NCBI GenBank assembly: GCA_025351405.1
Contig: JANXVZ010000030.1
Span: forward strand, 89,848 to 153,847
Direction of reading: 5' to 3'
Length of the DNA: 64,000 nt
Source of the DNA: Sphingomonadales bacterium
GTDB taxonomy: Bacteria; Pseudomonadota; Alphaproteobacteria; Sphingomonadales; Sphingomonadaceae
Part shown: positions 8,746-17,251 of the stretch, in pieces
Layout: every line of letters begins with the position of its first letter
Numbering within the stretch: the first letter of the stretch is position 1
The notes under the pieces: model-generated
The model's input: the letters and a program-made list of their open reading frames with translations, nothing else
What the model was told of the DNA's origin: nothing
The model's database searches: none
Made by a program: the position numbers and the translations under genes

Positions 8746-9360
8746 TCAGCGTGGGCAGCGGCCGTTGCGTTCGACGGCGGTCCCGGCGACGGCACCGACA
8801 CCGGCGCCCAGAATGGTACCAAGGCCGCCGTCATGCCGTTCCGAAATGCCGTTGCCGATCAGGCCGCCGGCGATGGCACCGATGATGGCACCCGCTCCGG
8901 TCGAACGGCACCGGTCATAGTATCCGCCGCCATAGCCACCGCCGTAGCCACCGCCATAGCTTTGCTGGCTGTAGACGACGCCGCCGCCATAATAGGGCTG
9001 GGCGTAACCGTAATAGGGCTGGGAATAACCGCCGTAGTAGCCGCGCGGGTACGCCGGGCGGTAATAACCGCCGCCATAACCGGGGCGCCCATAATAGCTG
9101 CGATCATAACCGTAGCGGGCGTAGCCTTGGCGCCCGTATCCGGCGCGGTCGTAATAGCTGCCGTCGCGGTCGCCACCACGATAGCCGCCATGGTCGCCGT
9201 CATGATCATGGCCACGATCATAGCCGCCGCGGCCATAACCGCCGTAGCCGGAATAACCCTGGCGATCCCCACCGCCCCAGCCGCCACGATCATGATCGTC
9301 GGCAAATGCCGGGGCTGCGAGTGTTGCGGCCATCGCGGCAGCGAGAATGAACTTGTTCAT
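8746..9360 (-). CDS. Secreted Gly/Tyr-rich low-complexity protein with glycine-zipper C-terminus
   Basis: A protein of 204 residues. A signal peptide (MNKFILAAAMAATLAAPAFA, about 20 residues) leads into a long stretch (about 22-150) built almost only of Gly, Tyr, Arg and Asp, with repeats such as GYGRGGYDRG and GGGYGGGYGGGYYDR. The C-terminal ~50 residues form a glycine-zipper 2TM-like domain (AGAIIGAIAGGLIGNGI, then LGAGVGAVAGTAVERNGRC) of the Rickettsia 17-kDa-antigen type. Such domains sit in or at the outer membrane. The function of the Tyr-rich part is unknown. An ATG one codon upstream (9363) is equally possible. It is divergent from a second, smaller glycine-zipper gene, with an inverted repeat between them. 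Confidence 0.8.
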   Translation of the reverse strand: MNKFILAAAMAATLAAPAFADDHDRGGWGGGDRQGYSGYGGYGRGGYDRGHDHDGDHGGYRGGDRDGSYYDRAGYGRQGYARYGYDRSYYGRPGYGGGYYRPAYPRGYYGGYSQPYYGYAQPYYGGGVVYSQQSYGGGYGGGYGGGYYDRCRSTGAGAIIGAIAGGLIGNGISERHDGGLGTILGAGVGAVAGTAVERNGRCPR

Positions 9361-9422
9361 CAAACCTGCTCCAATCTGCTGGCGAGCCTGCCAGTTGCCA
9401 CCCTGATCGCATTAAGGCCGTG

Positions 9423-9445
9423 AACCATTTCTGAATTCAATGGTT
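9423..9445. promoter_or_regulatory. Inverted repeat between two divergent glycine-zipper genes
   Basis: AACCATT at 9423-9429 pairs with AATGGTT at 9439-9445 around a 9-base spacer. It lies in the 146-bp space shared by two divergent envelope-protein genes, where a common operator would be expected. No known regulator site was recognised. Confidence 0.35.
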
Positions 9446-9506
9446 AGACACTGTTCATGACGCACGTGGCATAAAGCCGTCATCGTCAAAAAAGGGAGAC
9501 CACATC

Positions 9507-9800
9507 ATGCGTTCAATCAATCTTCTCGCCATTGCTGCCATCGCCGCTGCCATTCCGTCGGTTCCTGCCGCTGCGCGCCACCACCACAACCAGTACGCGT
9601 ACAACGGCCATGTCTATCGCAGCTACGACCAGTGCCGCGCCGAGAAGAGCCGGGCTGCAAAGCGTGGCACGGTCATCGGCGCCGTCGCCGGTGGCGCAGG
9701 CACGGCCTTGCTCGGTGGCAACCTTGGCGGCTCGCTGCTTGGTGCCGGTGTCGGCGCGGTGGCCGGCAATGCGATCGGCAGCGGCACCAAGAAGTGCTGA
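9507..9800 (+). CDS. Small secreted glycine-zipper protein
   Basis: A protein of 97 residues: signal peptide (MRSINLLAIAAIAAAIPSVPAAA), then a short His/Tyr/Arg stretch with a lone Cys in SYDQCRAEK, then a glycine-zipper region (GTVIGAVAGGAGTALLGG and LLGAGVGAVAGNAIG) and a final Cys (GTKKC). The two cysteines could form a disulphide in the periplasm. AAAGGGAG lies shortly before the ATG. The C-terminal half resembles that of the divergent Gly/Tyr-rich neighbour, suggesting related envelope proteins. The function is unknown. Confidence 0.8.
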   Translation: MRSINLLAIAAIAAAIPSVPAAARHHHNQYAYNGHVYRSYDQCRAEKSRAAKRGTVIGAVAGGAGTALLGGNLGGSLLGAGVGAVAGNAIGSGTKKC

Positions 9801-9843
9801 TCTGAGGCTTTGAATTAAAGGCGGCGCCGGGTGCTTCGTGCGA

Positions 9844-10779
9844 TCACGAGCAGCTGGCGCCCCCGAGCACACAAAAGCGCGCGCAGTGCGGATGGTTGAG
9901 CGGCACCGGCCGTGATGCCTCCGCCAGCGTCGCACCCAGCTCGAACTGCGCATCATAGGCCAGCAGGGTACACGCCAGTACGGCCGCGGCGTCGCTTCCC
10001 CGCCGTCTCACCACCATGCGGGATGTCGCGCACATCATCGCTGTTGGTTCGACATCGAGAATGCCCCAGCATGCCGTGGTAATTTCCGGCACATCGGCAG
10101 CGGCGTCCATTTCCGGAAACAGCACGAGTGGCGGCGTCGGCAAGCCCAGCCCGGCAAAAAGCGTGGCGTAGCCGGCCTGTGCGCCGGCTTCGTTCTCGCC
10201 CGCCAGCTGCCGGCCGGCGATGGCGATGGCGAAACCGTGCGACGATAGCCAGCGAATGCCCTCGATCGCGATCGCAAAACTGCCGTCGCCACGCTCTGCA
10301 TCATGCCGCTGTGCGGTGTAATGATCGAGGCTGACGCGGAAGGTCAGGTGGTGGCGCGGCAATGCTAGGAGCTCAGCTTCAAGGCGACGCATCGGTCGCA
10401 TCGCGTTGGTCAGCACCAGCACTTCGAAGCCGTGATCGAGACTGAGGCCGATCATTGCCGGCGTCGCGCGGTTCATGAAGGGCTCTCCACCCGTGAAGCC
10501 GATCTCCCGCACCGGCAGCGCATCGGCCGCGATCTCATCAAGAAATTGCGCCACCTCGGCCAAGGTCAGATATGCCAGCCTATCGTTGCGTGGGGAGCTT
10601 TCGATGTAGCAGTTGCTGCAGGCAAGGTTGCACAGTGTCCCGGTATTGAACCACAGCGTCGTCAAGCCGTTGAGGGCCACCGACGCGCGTGGCTCTCCCT
10701 TGGCAGTGCGCAAGGGGTCGCGGAACTTGGCCGAATCGAGGCGGGGCGCTGCAACATGAAAGGGTGACGCTTCGGTGAT
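9844..10779 (-). CDS. Radical SAM protein of the organoarsenical cluster (probable ATC start)
   Basis: A protein of about 311 residues. The radical SAM cluster motif CxxxCxxC is at Cys50, Cys54 and Cys57 (NTGTLCNLACSNCY), followed by FTGGEPFMN for SAM binding and a C-terminal Cys-rich tail (HCARFCVLGGASCS) that may hold another cluster or metal. The conserved N-terminal region LDSAKFRDPLRTAKGEPRASV lies upstream of the only TTG (10713). No ATG, GTG or TTG exists between that TTG and the in-frame stop at 10822-10824. AGGAG at 10788-10792 is 8 nt from an ATC (10777-10779) that would give MTEASPF, so this start is proposed. The gene is divergent from arsM. By analogy with ArsS-type enzymes it may move or attach a carbon group on arsenic; the reaction is not known, and it is not the classic ArsS sequence type. 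Confidence 0.8.
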   Translation of the reverse strand: MTEASPFHVAAPRLDSAKFRDPLRTAKGEPRASVALNGLTTLWFNTGTLCNLACSNCYIESSPRNDRLAYLTLAEVAQFLDEIAADALPVREIGFTGGEPFMNRATPAMIGLSLDHGFEVLVLTNAMRPMRRLEAELLALPRHHLTFRVSLDHYTAQRHDAERGDGSFAIAIEGIRWLSSHGFAIAIAGRQLAGENEAGAQAGYATLFAGLGLPTPPLVLFPEMDAAADVPEITTACWGILDVEPTAMMCATSRMVVRRRGSDAAAVLACTLLAYDAQFELGATLAEASRPVPLNHPHCARFCVLGGASCS

Positions 10780-10792
10780 GGTCGTTGCTCCT
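10777..10792 (-). promoter_or_regulatory. Shine-Dalgarno and ATC start of the radical SAM gene
   Basis: AGGAG (10788-10792) is followed after 8 bases by ATC at 10777-10779. It is the only ribosome-binding-like motif in frame with the conserved N-terminus. Confidence 0.45.
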
Positions 10793-10803
10793 GCGGCATT
10801 TCC

Positions 10804-10832
10804 CCGGTTCGCGTTGCCGTTCTAACCGGTTA
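10804..10832. promoter_or_regulatory. Palindromic sites between the radical SAM gene and arsM
   Basis: TAACCGGTTA (10823-10832) is a perfect 10-bp palindrome, and CCGGTT at 10804-10809 is inverted relative to AACCGG at 10824-10829. The site lies in the shared divergent regulatory space of the arsenic cluster. No ArsR gene is present nearby, so the cognate regulator is unknown. Confidence 0.25.
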
Positions 10833-10910
10833 CTGAAATTTGCCGAGTCCGTGTAACGTCGCAACGCGTATCTACGGATGAACACAGCAGGGCGTTGGAG
10901 CGTTCACCGC

Positions 10911-11963
10911 ATGAATCTCGAGAACAGCCGCAATTATTATGGCCAGGTCCTGCAAGGTTCGGCCGATCTGCGCACCGATGCATGCTCCACCGCCGAGGCA
11001 CCCAGTGCGGAAATCCGCGCCGCGCTCGCCCGCGTCCACCCCGACGTTCGCGCCCGCTATTATGGTTGCGGCTTCATCGCACCCGCCGCCATCGAGGGTG
11101 CGCATATTCTCGATCTCGGTTCGGGTGCCGGGCAGGATGCTTATCTGCTGGCGCAGTTCGTTGGCGAATCAGGGTCGGTAACCGGCGTTGATGCCACGCC
11201 GGAACAGTTGGCCATCGCCGATGCGACGCGCGAATGGCACCGCGAGGCCTTTGGCCATGCGACCTCGAATGTGCGTTTCCTGGCGGGCGACATCGAAAAT
11301 CTTGGGCAATTGCCCCTCGCGGACGGCAGTTTCGATGTCATCGTGTCCAACTGCGTCATAAATCTGGTCGCCGACAAGGGTGCGGTGTTTCGTGCCGCCC
11401 ATCGTTTGCTCAAGCCAGGCGGCGAGCTGTATTTTTCCGATGTCTATGCCGATCGGCGGGTACCCGAAGCCTTGCAATCCGACCCCGTGCTGCACGGCGA
11501 GTGCCTGTCCGGTGCACTATACTGGAATGACTTCCTGACCATCGCCAAGGCTGCCGGCTTTGCCGACCCAAGGTTGGTCACCGACCGGCCGCTCGGCATC
11601 GGTGACGCCGCGGTTGCCGCTATGGTCGATGGCATCAACTTCTTTTCAGCGACATGGCGCCTGTTCAAGCTGGAAGGCCTCGAACCCGAGTGCGAAGACT
11701 ATGGCCAGGCCGTGGTTTATCGCGGCAGCGTCGCCGGCCACCCGAAGCGACTGATCCTCGACAAGCACCATGTCATCGAGACCGGCAAGGTCTTTCCGGT
11801 CTGCGGCAATAGCTGGAAGATGCTCGCCGAATCGCGTTTTGCCCCGCATTTCGATTTCATAGGTGATTTCTCGCGGCATTTCGGCATTTTTGCGGGTTGC
11901 GGCACCGCGCTGCCCTTCGACACCGCCACGCAAGCCGCCGACACGACGCCGGGTTGCTGCTGA
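10911..11963 (+). CDS. arsM: Arsenite S-adenosylmethionine methyltransferase ArsM
   Basis: A protein of 350 residues. It starts with the ArsM signature YYGQVLQGSADLRTDAC, contains the SAM-binding LDLGSGAGQD (about 67-76) and all four conserved cysteines: Cys25, Cys53 (YYGCGF), Cys148 (SNCVINL) and Cys198 (GECLSGALYW). Their spacings of 28, 95 and 50 resemble those of the structurally studied algal ArsM (28, 102, 50). The C-terminal region has the usual HHVIETGKVFPVCGN and ends in CC. The enzyme methylates As(III) stepwise in the cytoplasm, for detoxification or as the first step to organoarsenicals. An in-frame ATG at 10878 would add 11 residues without similarity. Four bases separate it from the SDR gene, so they form an operon. 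Confidence 0.93.
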   Translation: MNLENSRNYYGQVLQGSADLRTDACSTAEAPSAEIRAALARVHPDVRARYYGCGFIAPAAIEGAHILDLGSGAGQDAYLLAQFVGESGSVTGVDATPEQLAIADATREWHREAFGHATSNVRFLAGDIENLGQLPLADGSFDVIVSNCVINLVADKGAVFRAAHRLLKPGGELYFSDVYADRRVPEALQSDPVLHGECLSGALYWNDFLTIAKAAGFADPRLVTDRPLGIGDAAVAAMVDGINFFSATWRLFKLEGLEPECEDYGQAVVYRGSVAGHPKRLILDKHHVIETGKVFPVCGNSWKMLAESRFAPHFDFIGDFSRHFGIFAGCGTALPFDTATQAADTTPGCC

Positions 11964-11967
11964 ACCG

Positions 11968-13056
11968 ATGCGCATCCTCATCACCGGGGCTGCCGGGCTG
12001 ATCGGAGGTGAGCTGACCTCGCGCCTGGCGCAGCGCGGCCATGCGGTTACGGCGCTGGTCCATCGCCGACACGACGTGTTCAACAATGCAGGCGCGCTGG
12101 TTGCGTCGCGCCGTCAGGGCAATCCCGCCGCCGGCGAAGTCGTGACAATGGCTGCCGATGTGCGGGAACCGGGCCTCGGCCTCGCCGGTGTGCCTGCTAT
12201 CGACCTCGTGATACACGCCGCGGCGATAACCGCTTTCGATGCATCGCCCACGATCTATACAGCGGTAAACATCGACGGCACAGCCAATGCTATCGCGCTG
12301 GCGGAGTCCACAGGCGCGGCACTGCTGCATGTCAGCACCGCCTATGTCTCCGGTCTGCGTGATGGCGCCATCCTCGAATGTGAGACCGGACGCGAATTCG
12401 TCAACGGCTATGAGGCAAGCAAGGCCGCTGGCGAAGCCCTGGTTCGCGCCGCCATGGAGCGTGGCTTGCGCGCAACGATCGCTCGTCCATCCATCGTCGT
12501 GGGCGACTGGGAAGGTGGCGTCATCCGCGATTTCGACAATATCTACATGATCTTCAAGCTGATCGCCGAAGGCCGTGTGCGTGTCCTCCCGGCGGCACCC
12601 TGCGCCAGCCTCGATCTGGTACCGATCGACTATGTCTGCAGCGCGCTTGTGGCGCTTGCCGAGAATATTGACAGCGTAAAGGGGCGCGTTTTCCACCTCG
12701 TCGGCAGCGCGCCATTGGCCGTGGCCACTATCGGCGAAGCCATCGCTGCGGTGCCTGGCCTCGGGGTGCCGTGCTTTGTCGCACCCGAAGCTTTCGCCCC
12801 CGAAGCGCTGCCGCCGGTGGAGCGACGCTATCACGCCGCTGCGGCGTCGCTTTACACCAGCTACCTCTTGCGCAGTCCGCGTTTCGAAACCGCCAATGCG
12901 CGGGCGCTGTTGCCGCCATGCCCGCCGACGGACCGTGCGTGGCTTGGTCGGCTGCTGGCGCACTGCATCGCCGCAGGCTTCGTAAAGCCCGTGCGCGGTC
13001 GACAATCGACGGGCGCGCCGGCCACCACAGGCACTTCATCGGACGTCCGGGTATAG
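11968..13056 (+). CDS. NAD-dependent epimerase/dehydratase (extended SDR) of the arsenic cluster
   Basis: A protein of 362 residues, extended SDR fold: Rossmann motif GAAGLIGG at 7-14, a catalytic Ser/Thr region near HVSTAYVSG, and the YxxxK motif NGYEASKAAGE around residues 148-152. The overall pattern resembles the NAD-binding domain of thioester-reductase and male-sterility-type proteins as well as sugar epimerases. It starts four bases after the arsM stop and is surely co-transcribed. Its 3' end overlaps the converging glycosyltransferase gene by 21 bases. In this setting it is inferred to modify a sugar or acyl group of an arsenical intermediate. This is inference only; the substrate cannot be read from the sequence. 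Confidence 0.85.
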   Translation: MRILITGAAGLIGGELTSRLAQRGHAVTALVHRRHDVFNNAGALVASRRQGNPAAGEVVTMAADVREPGLGLAGVPAIDLVIHAAAITAFDASPTIYTAVNIDGTANAIALAESTGAALLHVSTAYVSGLRDGAILECETGREFVNGYEASKAAGEALVRAAMERGLRATIARPSIVVGDWEGGVIRDFDNIYMIFKLIAEGRVRVLPAAPCASLDLVPIDYVCSALVALAENIDSVKGRVFHLVGSAPLAVATIGEAIAAVPGLGVPCFVAPEAFAPEALPPVERRYHAAAASLYTSYLLRSPRFETANARALLPPCPPTDRAWLGRLLAHCIAAGFVKPVRGRQSTGAPATTGTSSDVRV

Positions 13057-13764
13057 CTTTGCCAGCGTCTTCGGCCTGATCCCCAAGCCCCAGCGCACGC
13101 CGACCTTGAGATACACCCAGTTGGCGCGCCATTCCCCCCAGCGTGCAACGCGGCGGTCCGAGGTCAAGACAATGCGGTTGACCAGGCGCGTCCGACCCAA
13201 GCGCGCCATGCGGACACACAGGTCGGCCTCCTCCATCACCAGCATCGAGGCATCGAATCCGCCCACGGTGTTGAAGTCGCGACGCCGAAAGAACATCGCA
13301 TGGTCCCCAAAGAGCAGCCGGCCGCCGCGCAGGAACAGATGCGGGCGGAACAGCAGCGGCGCGTACCAGGTCTTGATCCAGTTGTGAAAGCTCGTCACCC
13401 AACGGGTCTTTTCCGGCCCGGCAAGGATGGCGGTGAAGCCGGCAAGGTTGATTCGGGCGTCGGCCATCGTGGCGCGCATCACCGCGATGGCATCATCGGG
13501 CAACCACGTATCGGCGTGGAGAATGCAGACAATGGGCGCGATTGTTGCCGCGACGCCGGCGTTGCACTGGGCGGCGCGGCCACGGCCGACCCCCAGCACA
13601 GCCAGACCGCCGGCACGCGCGATCGCAACGCTCGCATCGCTGCTGCCGCCATCGACAACAATGATTTCCGCTGGGGCTGGATCGAGTGCTGCGAGACAGC
13701 GCAGCAGGCGGGGCAGCGAATCGGCCTCGTCGAGCATCGGGATGACGATGGCGACGTCCATCAA
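13036..13764 (-). CDS. Family 2 glycosyltransferase, arsenosugar-associated (TIGR04283 type)
   Basis: A protein of 242 residues with a GT-A family 2 fold: start MMDVAIVIPMLDEADSLPRLL, nucleotide-binding IIVVDGGSSDAS near residues 34-45, the DxD-like HADTWLP near 78-84, and a later FRRRDFNTVGGFD segment. This matches the family named TIGR04283, originally described beside radical SAM/selenium-domain proteins and later tied to arsenosugar biosynthesis. It transfers a sugar from an activated donor; acceptor and donor are unknown. Its ATG overlaps the stop of the next upstream gene by four bases (ATGA), so the two glycosyltransferases are coupled. The 3' end overlaps the SDR gene tail to tail. 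Confidence 0.88.
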   Translation of the reverse strand: MMDVAIVIPMLDEADSLPRLLRCLAALDPAPAEIIVVDGGSSDASVAIARAGGLAVLGVGRGRAAQCNAGVAATIAPIVCILHADTWLPDDAIAVMRATMADARINLAGFTAILAGPEKTRWVTSFHNWIKTWYAPLLFRPHLFLRGGRLLFGDHAMFFRRRDFNTVGGFDASMLVMEEADLCVRMARLGRTRLVNRIVLTSDRRVARWGEWRANWVYLKVGVRWGLGIRPKTLAKLYPDVR

Positions 13765-14330
13765 AGCAACTCGGGCCAGCAGGCCAGATCTTCGGGACGA
13801 TCGAGATCAGCGAGGGTGTCGAGCACCACGGCGCCGCTCAATCGCGCCAAGGTCGCGGCAAAAACCGTCGACGTACCCCACGCGATATCGATAAACAGTT
13901 CTGGCGCCGGTGCCGAGAGGCCGAGCAGCCAGTAGCCGCCATCCTCGGCCGGGCCGATGACGGCCGGTGCATGTGCAAGCGCTTCGGCGGCGGCCAGAAG
14001 ATGCCGCGGCAGCAGCCCCGGAATATCGGCCCCGAGCAGCAACACCGGCAGTGCCTGTGCCGCCCGCGCCAGGCGTGCCCCCAGATCGCCCTCGCCCTGA
14101 TCGACATAGGCAAGACCATCGCCCAGCCATCCGCGGAAATCGGCGATCGGCGCCCCCGTCACCCGCACCTCGCAATCAAGACCGCTGGCGCGGACCGTTG
14201 CAACCGTCCGCTCCGTCAGCCGGCGGTGGACATCCGCCGCACCTTGCTCGCCGATGACAGGAACAAGGCGCGTCTTGGCCTTGCCCGGCGTCGGCCAGCG
14301 GGTAAAAAGCGCTACCCTCGGCCTGTCCAA
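13761..14330 (-). CDS. TIGR04282-type arsenosugar-associated glycosyltransferase (nucleotidyltransferase-like)
   Basis: About 189 residues of the DUF2064/TIGR04282 family, with a GT-A-like nucleotide-binding fold: RVALFTRWPTPGKAKTRLVP at the N-terminus, a central VLLLGADIPGL and a later IGPAEDGGYWLLGL. In organoarsenical and related gene sets it accompanies the TIGR04283 glycosyltransferase, as here. The start is uncertain: no ATG fits, and the TTG at 14330 gives the usual short N-terminus. TTGs at 14369 and 14375 are alternatives, and the frame runs further upstream only into the antisense of cobT. It is co-transcribed with the following family 2 glycosyltransferase. Confidence 0.82.
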   Translation of the reverse strand: MDRPRVALFTRWPTPGKAKTRLVPVIGEQGAADVHRRLTERTVATVRASGLDCEVRVTGAPIADFRGWLGDGLAYVDQGEGDLGARLARAAQALPVLLLGADIPGLLPRHLLAAAEALAHAPAVIGPAEDGGYWLLGLSAPAPELFIDIAWGTSTVFAATLARLSGAVVLDTLADLDRPEDLACWPELL

Positions 14331-14385
14331 CGCTGCCGAGTGCTGCTCACGGACGGGCGGGAGCGGCAACGACAAGGCCGGGCGA

Positions 14386-16242
14386 TCAACGCCGGCCGCG
14401 ACCGGCGGTCTTGCCTTCGGTCTCGAACAGGTTCGCGAGTTGATCGATGATGGTACCGCCAAGCTGTTCAGCGTCCATGATCGTCACGGCCTTGGCGTAA
14501 TAGCGCGTCACGTCATGGCCGATGCCGATGGCAATGAGTTCGACCGGCGATCGATTCTCGATGACCTTGATGACCTGGCGCAGGTGGCGTTCGAGATAGT
14601 TGCCGCTGTTGACCGACAGGGTCGAATCATCGACCGGCGCGCCATCGGAGATCACCATCAGGATACGGCGATCCTCGCGCCGGGCCATCAGCCGGTCGTG
14701 CGCCCATAACAATGCCTCGCCGTCGATATTTTCCTTGAGCAGGCCTTCGCGCATCATCAGCCCAAGGTTCTTGCGGGCGCGGCGCCATGGTGCATCGGCC
14801 TGTTTATAGACGATATGGCGCAGGTCGTTGAGCCGGCCGGGCTTTGCGGGGCGACCGTCGGCGAGCCACTTTTCGCGGCTCTGGCCACCCTTCCATGCGC
14901 GCGTCGTAAAGCCCAGTATCTCGGTCTTTACAGCGCATCGTTCGAGGGTGCGGGCCAGAATGTCGGCACAGATTGCGGCAATCGAAATCGGCCGCCCCCG
15001 CATCGATCCCGAATTGTCTATCAACAGTGTCACCACCGTGTCGCGGAACTGGGTGTCGCGCTCGACCTTGTAGCTGAGCGCATAGGCCGGGTTGGTGACG
15101 ATGCGCACCAGCCGCGCCGCATCGAGCAAGCCCTCCTCCTGGTCAAAATCCCAGCTGCGATTCTGCTGTGCCATCAGACGGCGCTGCAGGCGGTTGGCCA
15201 GCTTGGTCACGGCCGATTGCAACGGGATCAATTGCTGGTCGAGATAGCCGCGAAGTCGGGTCAGTTCCTCGGCATCGCACAGGTCTTCGGCGCCGACAAC
15301 CTCGTCATTCGCGGTCGTATACGCTGTATAGTCGAAGTTGGACGGCAGGTCCGACATTGGCAGATTGGGCCGCCAAGGGCTCATGCCTTCCTGACCGTCC
15401 TCACCCATTTCGGCTTCGGAGACCATGTCGGTGTCCATCTCGACGTCGCGCTGTTCCGACGATTCAGGATCGTCGGACGACTCCTCTGGCCGGGTTTCGG
15501 TGGATTGGTCCTGTCCACCGGCATCCTGCTCGGCTTCCTCGCCCTCTTCGCCGGGCTGGTTCTCGTCCTCCTGCTCGTCGCTCTCCTCGCCCTCCTCGGG
15601 GTCGGCATCGGGATCGACGCCAAGGCCAAGGTCCGACAGCACGCGGCGCATAACCTGGGCAAACGCCGCCTGGTCGCCCTGGGTGTCGACAAGGTCGTCG
15701 AGATGTCCGCCAGCCTTGGCCTCGAGGTCGCCGCGTACCAGGTCGACAGCATTTTCGGCGGCAGAGGGAATGGGCGCGCCGGTCAACCGTTCGCGCACCA
15801 GCAGGCCGAGGGCCGTGGCCAGCGGCACCTCGTCAGCGCTCCGGGCCCGCACGATCGGGTCGGCACGAACACGCATCTCGGTCATGCGATCGAGATTCTT
15901 GGCGACCCCGAGCATTTCGGATGATCCCAGCGCCTCGATGCGAGCCTGCTCGACAGCGTTCCAGATATCGCGCGCCACCCCGGCTTCGGGTTGGTCGAGC
16001 CCATGCAATTTGGCATCATGATGGCGCCGGCGCAGCGCAAACGAATCGGCCCAGCCGCGCACTTCGGCGACCTGCTCCGCCGGCAGCGCCCGGCCCGGCT
16101 GCGGAACCCGCGCCTGGTCGCCGAAGCACGATGGCTTGTCGGCGGTATATGCGACATCGATATCGGGCGCATGGCCGAGCGCACGCAGCGTTGCAGCAAC
16201 GGCCTGCCGGAAGTCTTCGATAGGGTTTTCGGGCTGGCTCAC
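14386..16242 (-). CDS. cobT: Cobaltochelatase subunit CobT
   Basis: A protein of 618 residues typical of CobT: an N-terminal domain ([20 protein letters not shown]), a long acidic linker at about 205-290 rich in Glu, Asp and Gln, and a C-terminal von Willebrand A domain with the MIDAS motif DNSGSMRG. With CobS it forms the AAA+ chaperone that, with CobN, inserts cobalt into hydrogenobyrinate a,c-diamide in aerobic cobalamin synthesis. It lies 5 bases downstream of cobS in the same operon. No cobN gene is in the window. The 3' end abuts the arsenic-cluster glycosyltransferase genes on the same strand, so read-through is possible. Confidence 0.95.
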   Translation of the reverse strand: MSQPENPIEDFRQAVAATLRALGHAPDIDVAYTADKPSCFGDQARVPQPGRALPAEQVAEVRGWADSFALRRRHHDAKLHGLDQPEAGVARDIWNAVEQARIEALGSSEMLGVAKNLDRMTEMRVRADPIVRARSADEVPLATALGLLVRERLTGAPIPSAAENAVDLVRGDLEAKAGGHLDDLVDTQGDQAAFAQVMRRVLSDLGLGVDPDADPEEGEESDEQEDENQPGEEGEEAEQDAGGQDQSTETRPEESSDDPESSEQRDVEMDTDMVSEAEMGEDGQEGMSPWRPNLPMSDLPSNFDYTAYTTANDEVVGAEDLCDAEELTRLRGYLDQQLIPLQSAVTKLANRLQRRLMAQQNRSWDFDQEEGLLDAARLVRIVTNPAYALSYKVERDTQFRDTVVTLLIDNSGSMRGRPISIAAICADILARTLERCAVKTEILGFTTRAWKGGQSREKWLADGRPAKPGRLNDLRHIVYKQADAPWRRARKNLGLMMREGLLKENIDGEALLWAHDRLMARREDRRILMVISDGAPVDDSTLSVNSGNYLERHLRQVIKVIENRSPVELIAIGIGHDVTRYYAKAVTIMDAEQLGGTIIDQLANLFETEGKTAGRGRR

Positions 16243-16247
16243 CGGGG

Positions 16248-17246
16248 TCAGCGCTTGCCCTTCACCGCGACGCTTTCCGGAAGCTCCTCGCCGAACACGC
16301 GCTGGTAATATTCGGCGACGATACCGCGCTCGGCCTCATCGCATTTGTTGAGGAAGCTCAGGCGGAAGGCAAAGCCGATGTTGCCAAATATGGTGGCATT
16401 CTGCGCCCAGGTGATGACCGTGCGCGGGCTCATCACCGTCGAGATGTCGCCGCCGATGAAGCCGGCCCGCGTCATGTCCGCCACCTTGACCATGTTGGCG
16501 ACCTGCTTGCGTCCCGCTTCGGTGTCGAAGCGCTTTTCCTTGGCGACGACGATCGCCGTTTCGGTGTGGTGCGGCAGGTAGTTCAGCGTCGAGACGATGT
16601 TCCAGCGGTCCATCTGGCCCTGGTTGATCTGCTGGGTGCCGTGATAAAGCCCGGTGGTATCGCCAAGTCCCACGGTGTTGGCCGTCGCGAACAGGCGGAA
16701 ATACGGATTGGGCCGGATAACGCGATTCTGGTCGAGCAGGGTCAGCTTGCCGTCGGTTTCCAGCACGCGCTGGATGACGAACATCACGTCCGGCCGCCCG
16801 GCATCATATTCATCGAAGACGAGTGCAGTCGGCGTCTGCAGCGCCCAGGGCAGCAGGCCTTCGCGGAATTCCGTGACCTGGTGGCCATCGCGCAGCACGA
16901 TGGCGTCCTTGCCGATTAGGTCGATGCGGCTGATATGGCTGTCGAGGTTGATGCGGACGCATGGCCAGTTCAACCGCGCCGCGACCTGCTCGATATGCGT
17001 CGATTTGCCCGTGCCGTGATAGCCCTGGATCATCACCCGGCGGTTGAAGGTAAAGCCGGCGAGGATGGCCAGGGTCGTATCCGGGTCGAACACATACGAA
17101 GGGTCGAGGTCGGGAACGCGCTCGTCGGCCTGGCTGAATGCCGGCACCTTCATGTCGATATCGACACCGAAAACCTCGCGGGCGTCCACCGTCATGTCGG
17201 GGGCGTCGAGGGCGGTCTGGGAAGCTTTGGACATTGCTGTAGCCAC
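16248..17246 (-). CDS. cobS: Cobaltochelatase subunit CobS
   Basis: A protein of 332 residues. AAA+ ATPase with Walker [10 protein letters not shown] near residue 75, Walker [14 protein letters not shown], and sensor region [12 protein letters not shown]. The N-terminal [14 protein letters not shown] stretch is typical of CobS. It works with CobT as the ATP-driven activator of cobaltochelatase. It sits between the DnaJ-domain gene (upstream, 5 bases away) and cobT, the usual alphaproteobacterial order. The first ATG (17246) is followed by another at codon 5; the difference is immaterial. Confidence 0.96.
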   Translation of the reverse strand: MATAMSKASQTALDAPDMTVDAREVFGVDIDMKVPAFSQADERVPDLDPSYVFDPDTTLAILAGFTFNRRVMIQGYHGTGKSTHIEQVAARLNWPCVRINLDSHISRIDLIGKDAIVLRDGHQVTEFREGLLPWALQTPTALVFDEYDAGRPDVMFVIQRVLETDGKLTLLDQNRVIRPNPYFRLFATANTVGLGDTTGLYHGTQQINQGQMDRWNIVSTLNYLPHHTETAIVVAKEKRFDTEAGRKQVANMVKVADMTRAGFIGGDISTVMSPRTVITWAQNATIFGNIGFAFRLSFLNKCDEAERGIVAEYYQRVFGEELPESVAVKGKR

Positions 17247-17251
17247 GGGTG

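Noticed and set aside
9844..14330. Selenium modification as the role of the radical SAM/glycosyltransferase cluster
   Set aside because: The glycosyltransferase families were first noted with selenium-domain proteins, but here the partner methyltransferase has the full ArsM cysteine set, which points to arsenic.
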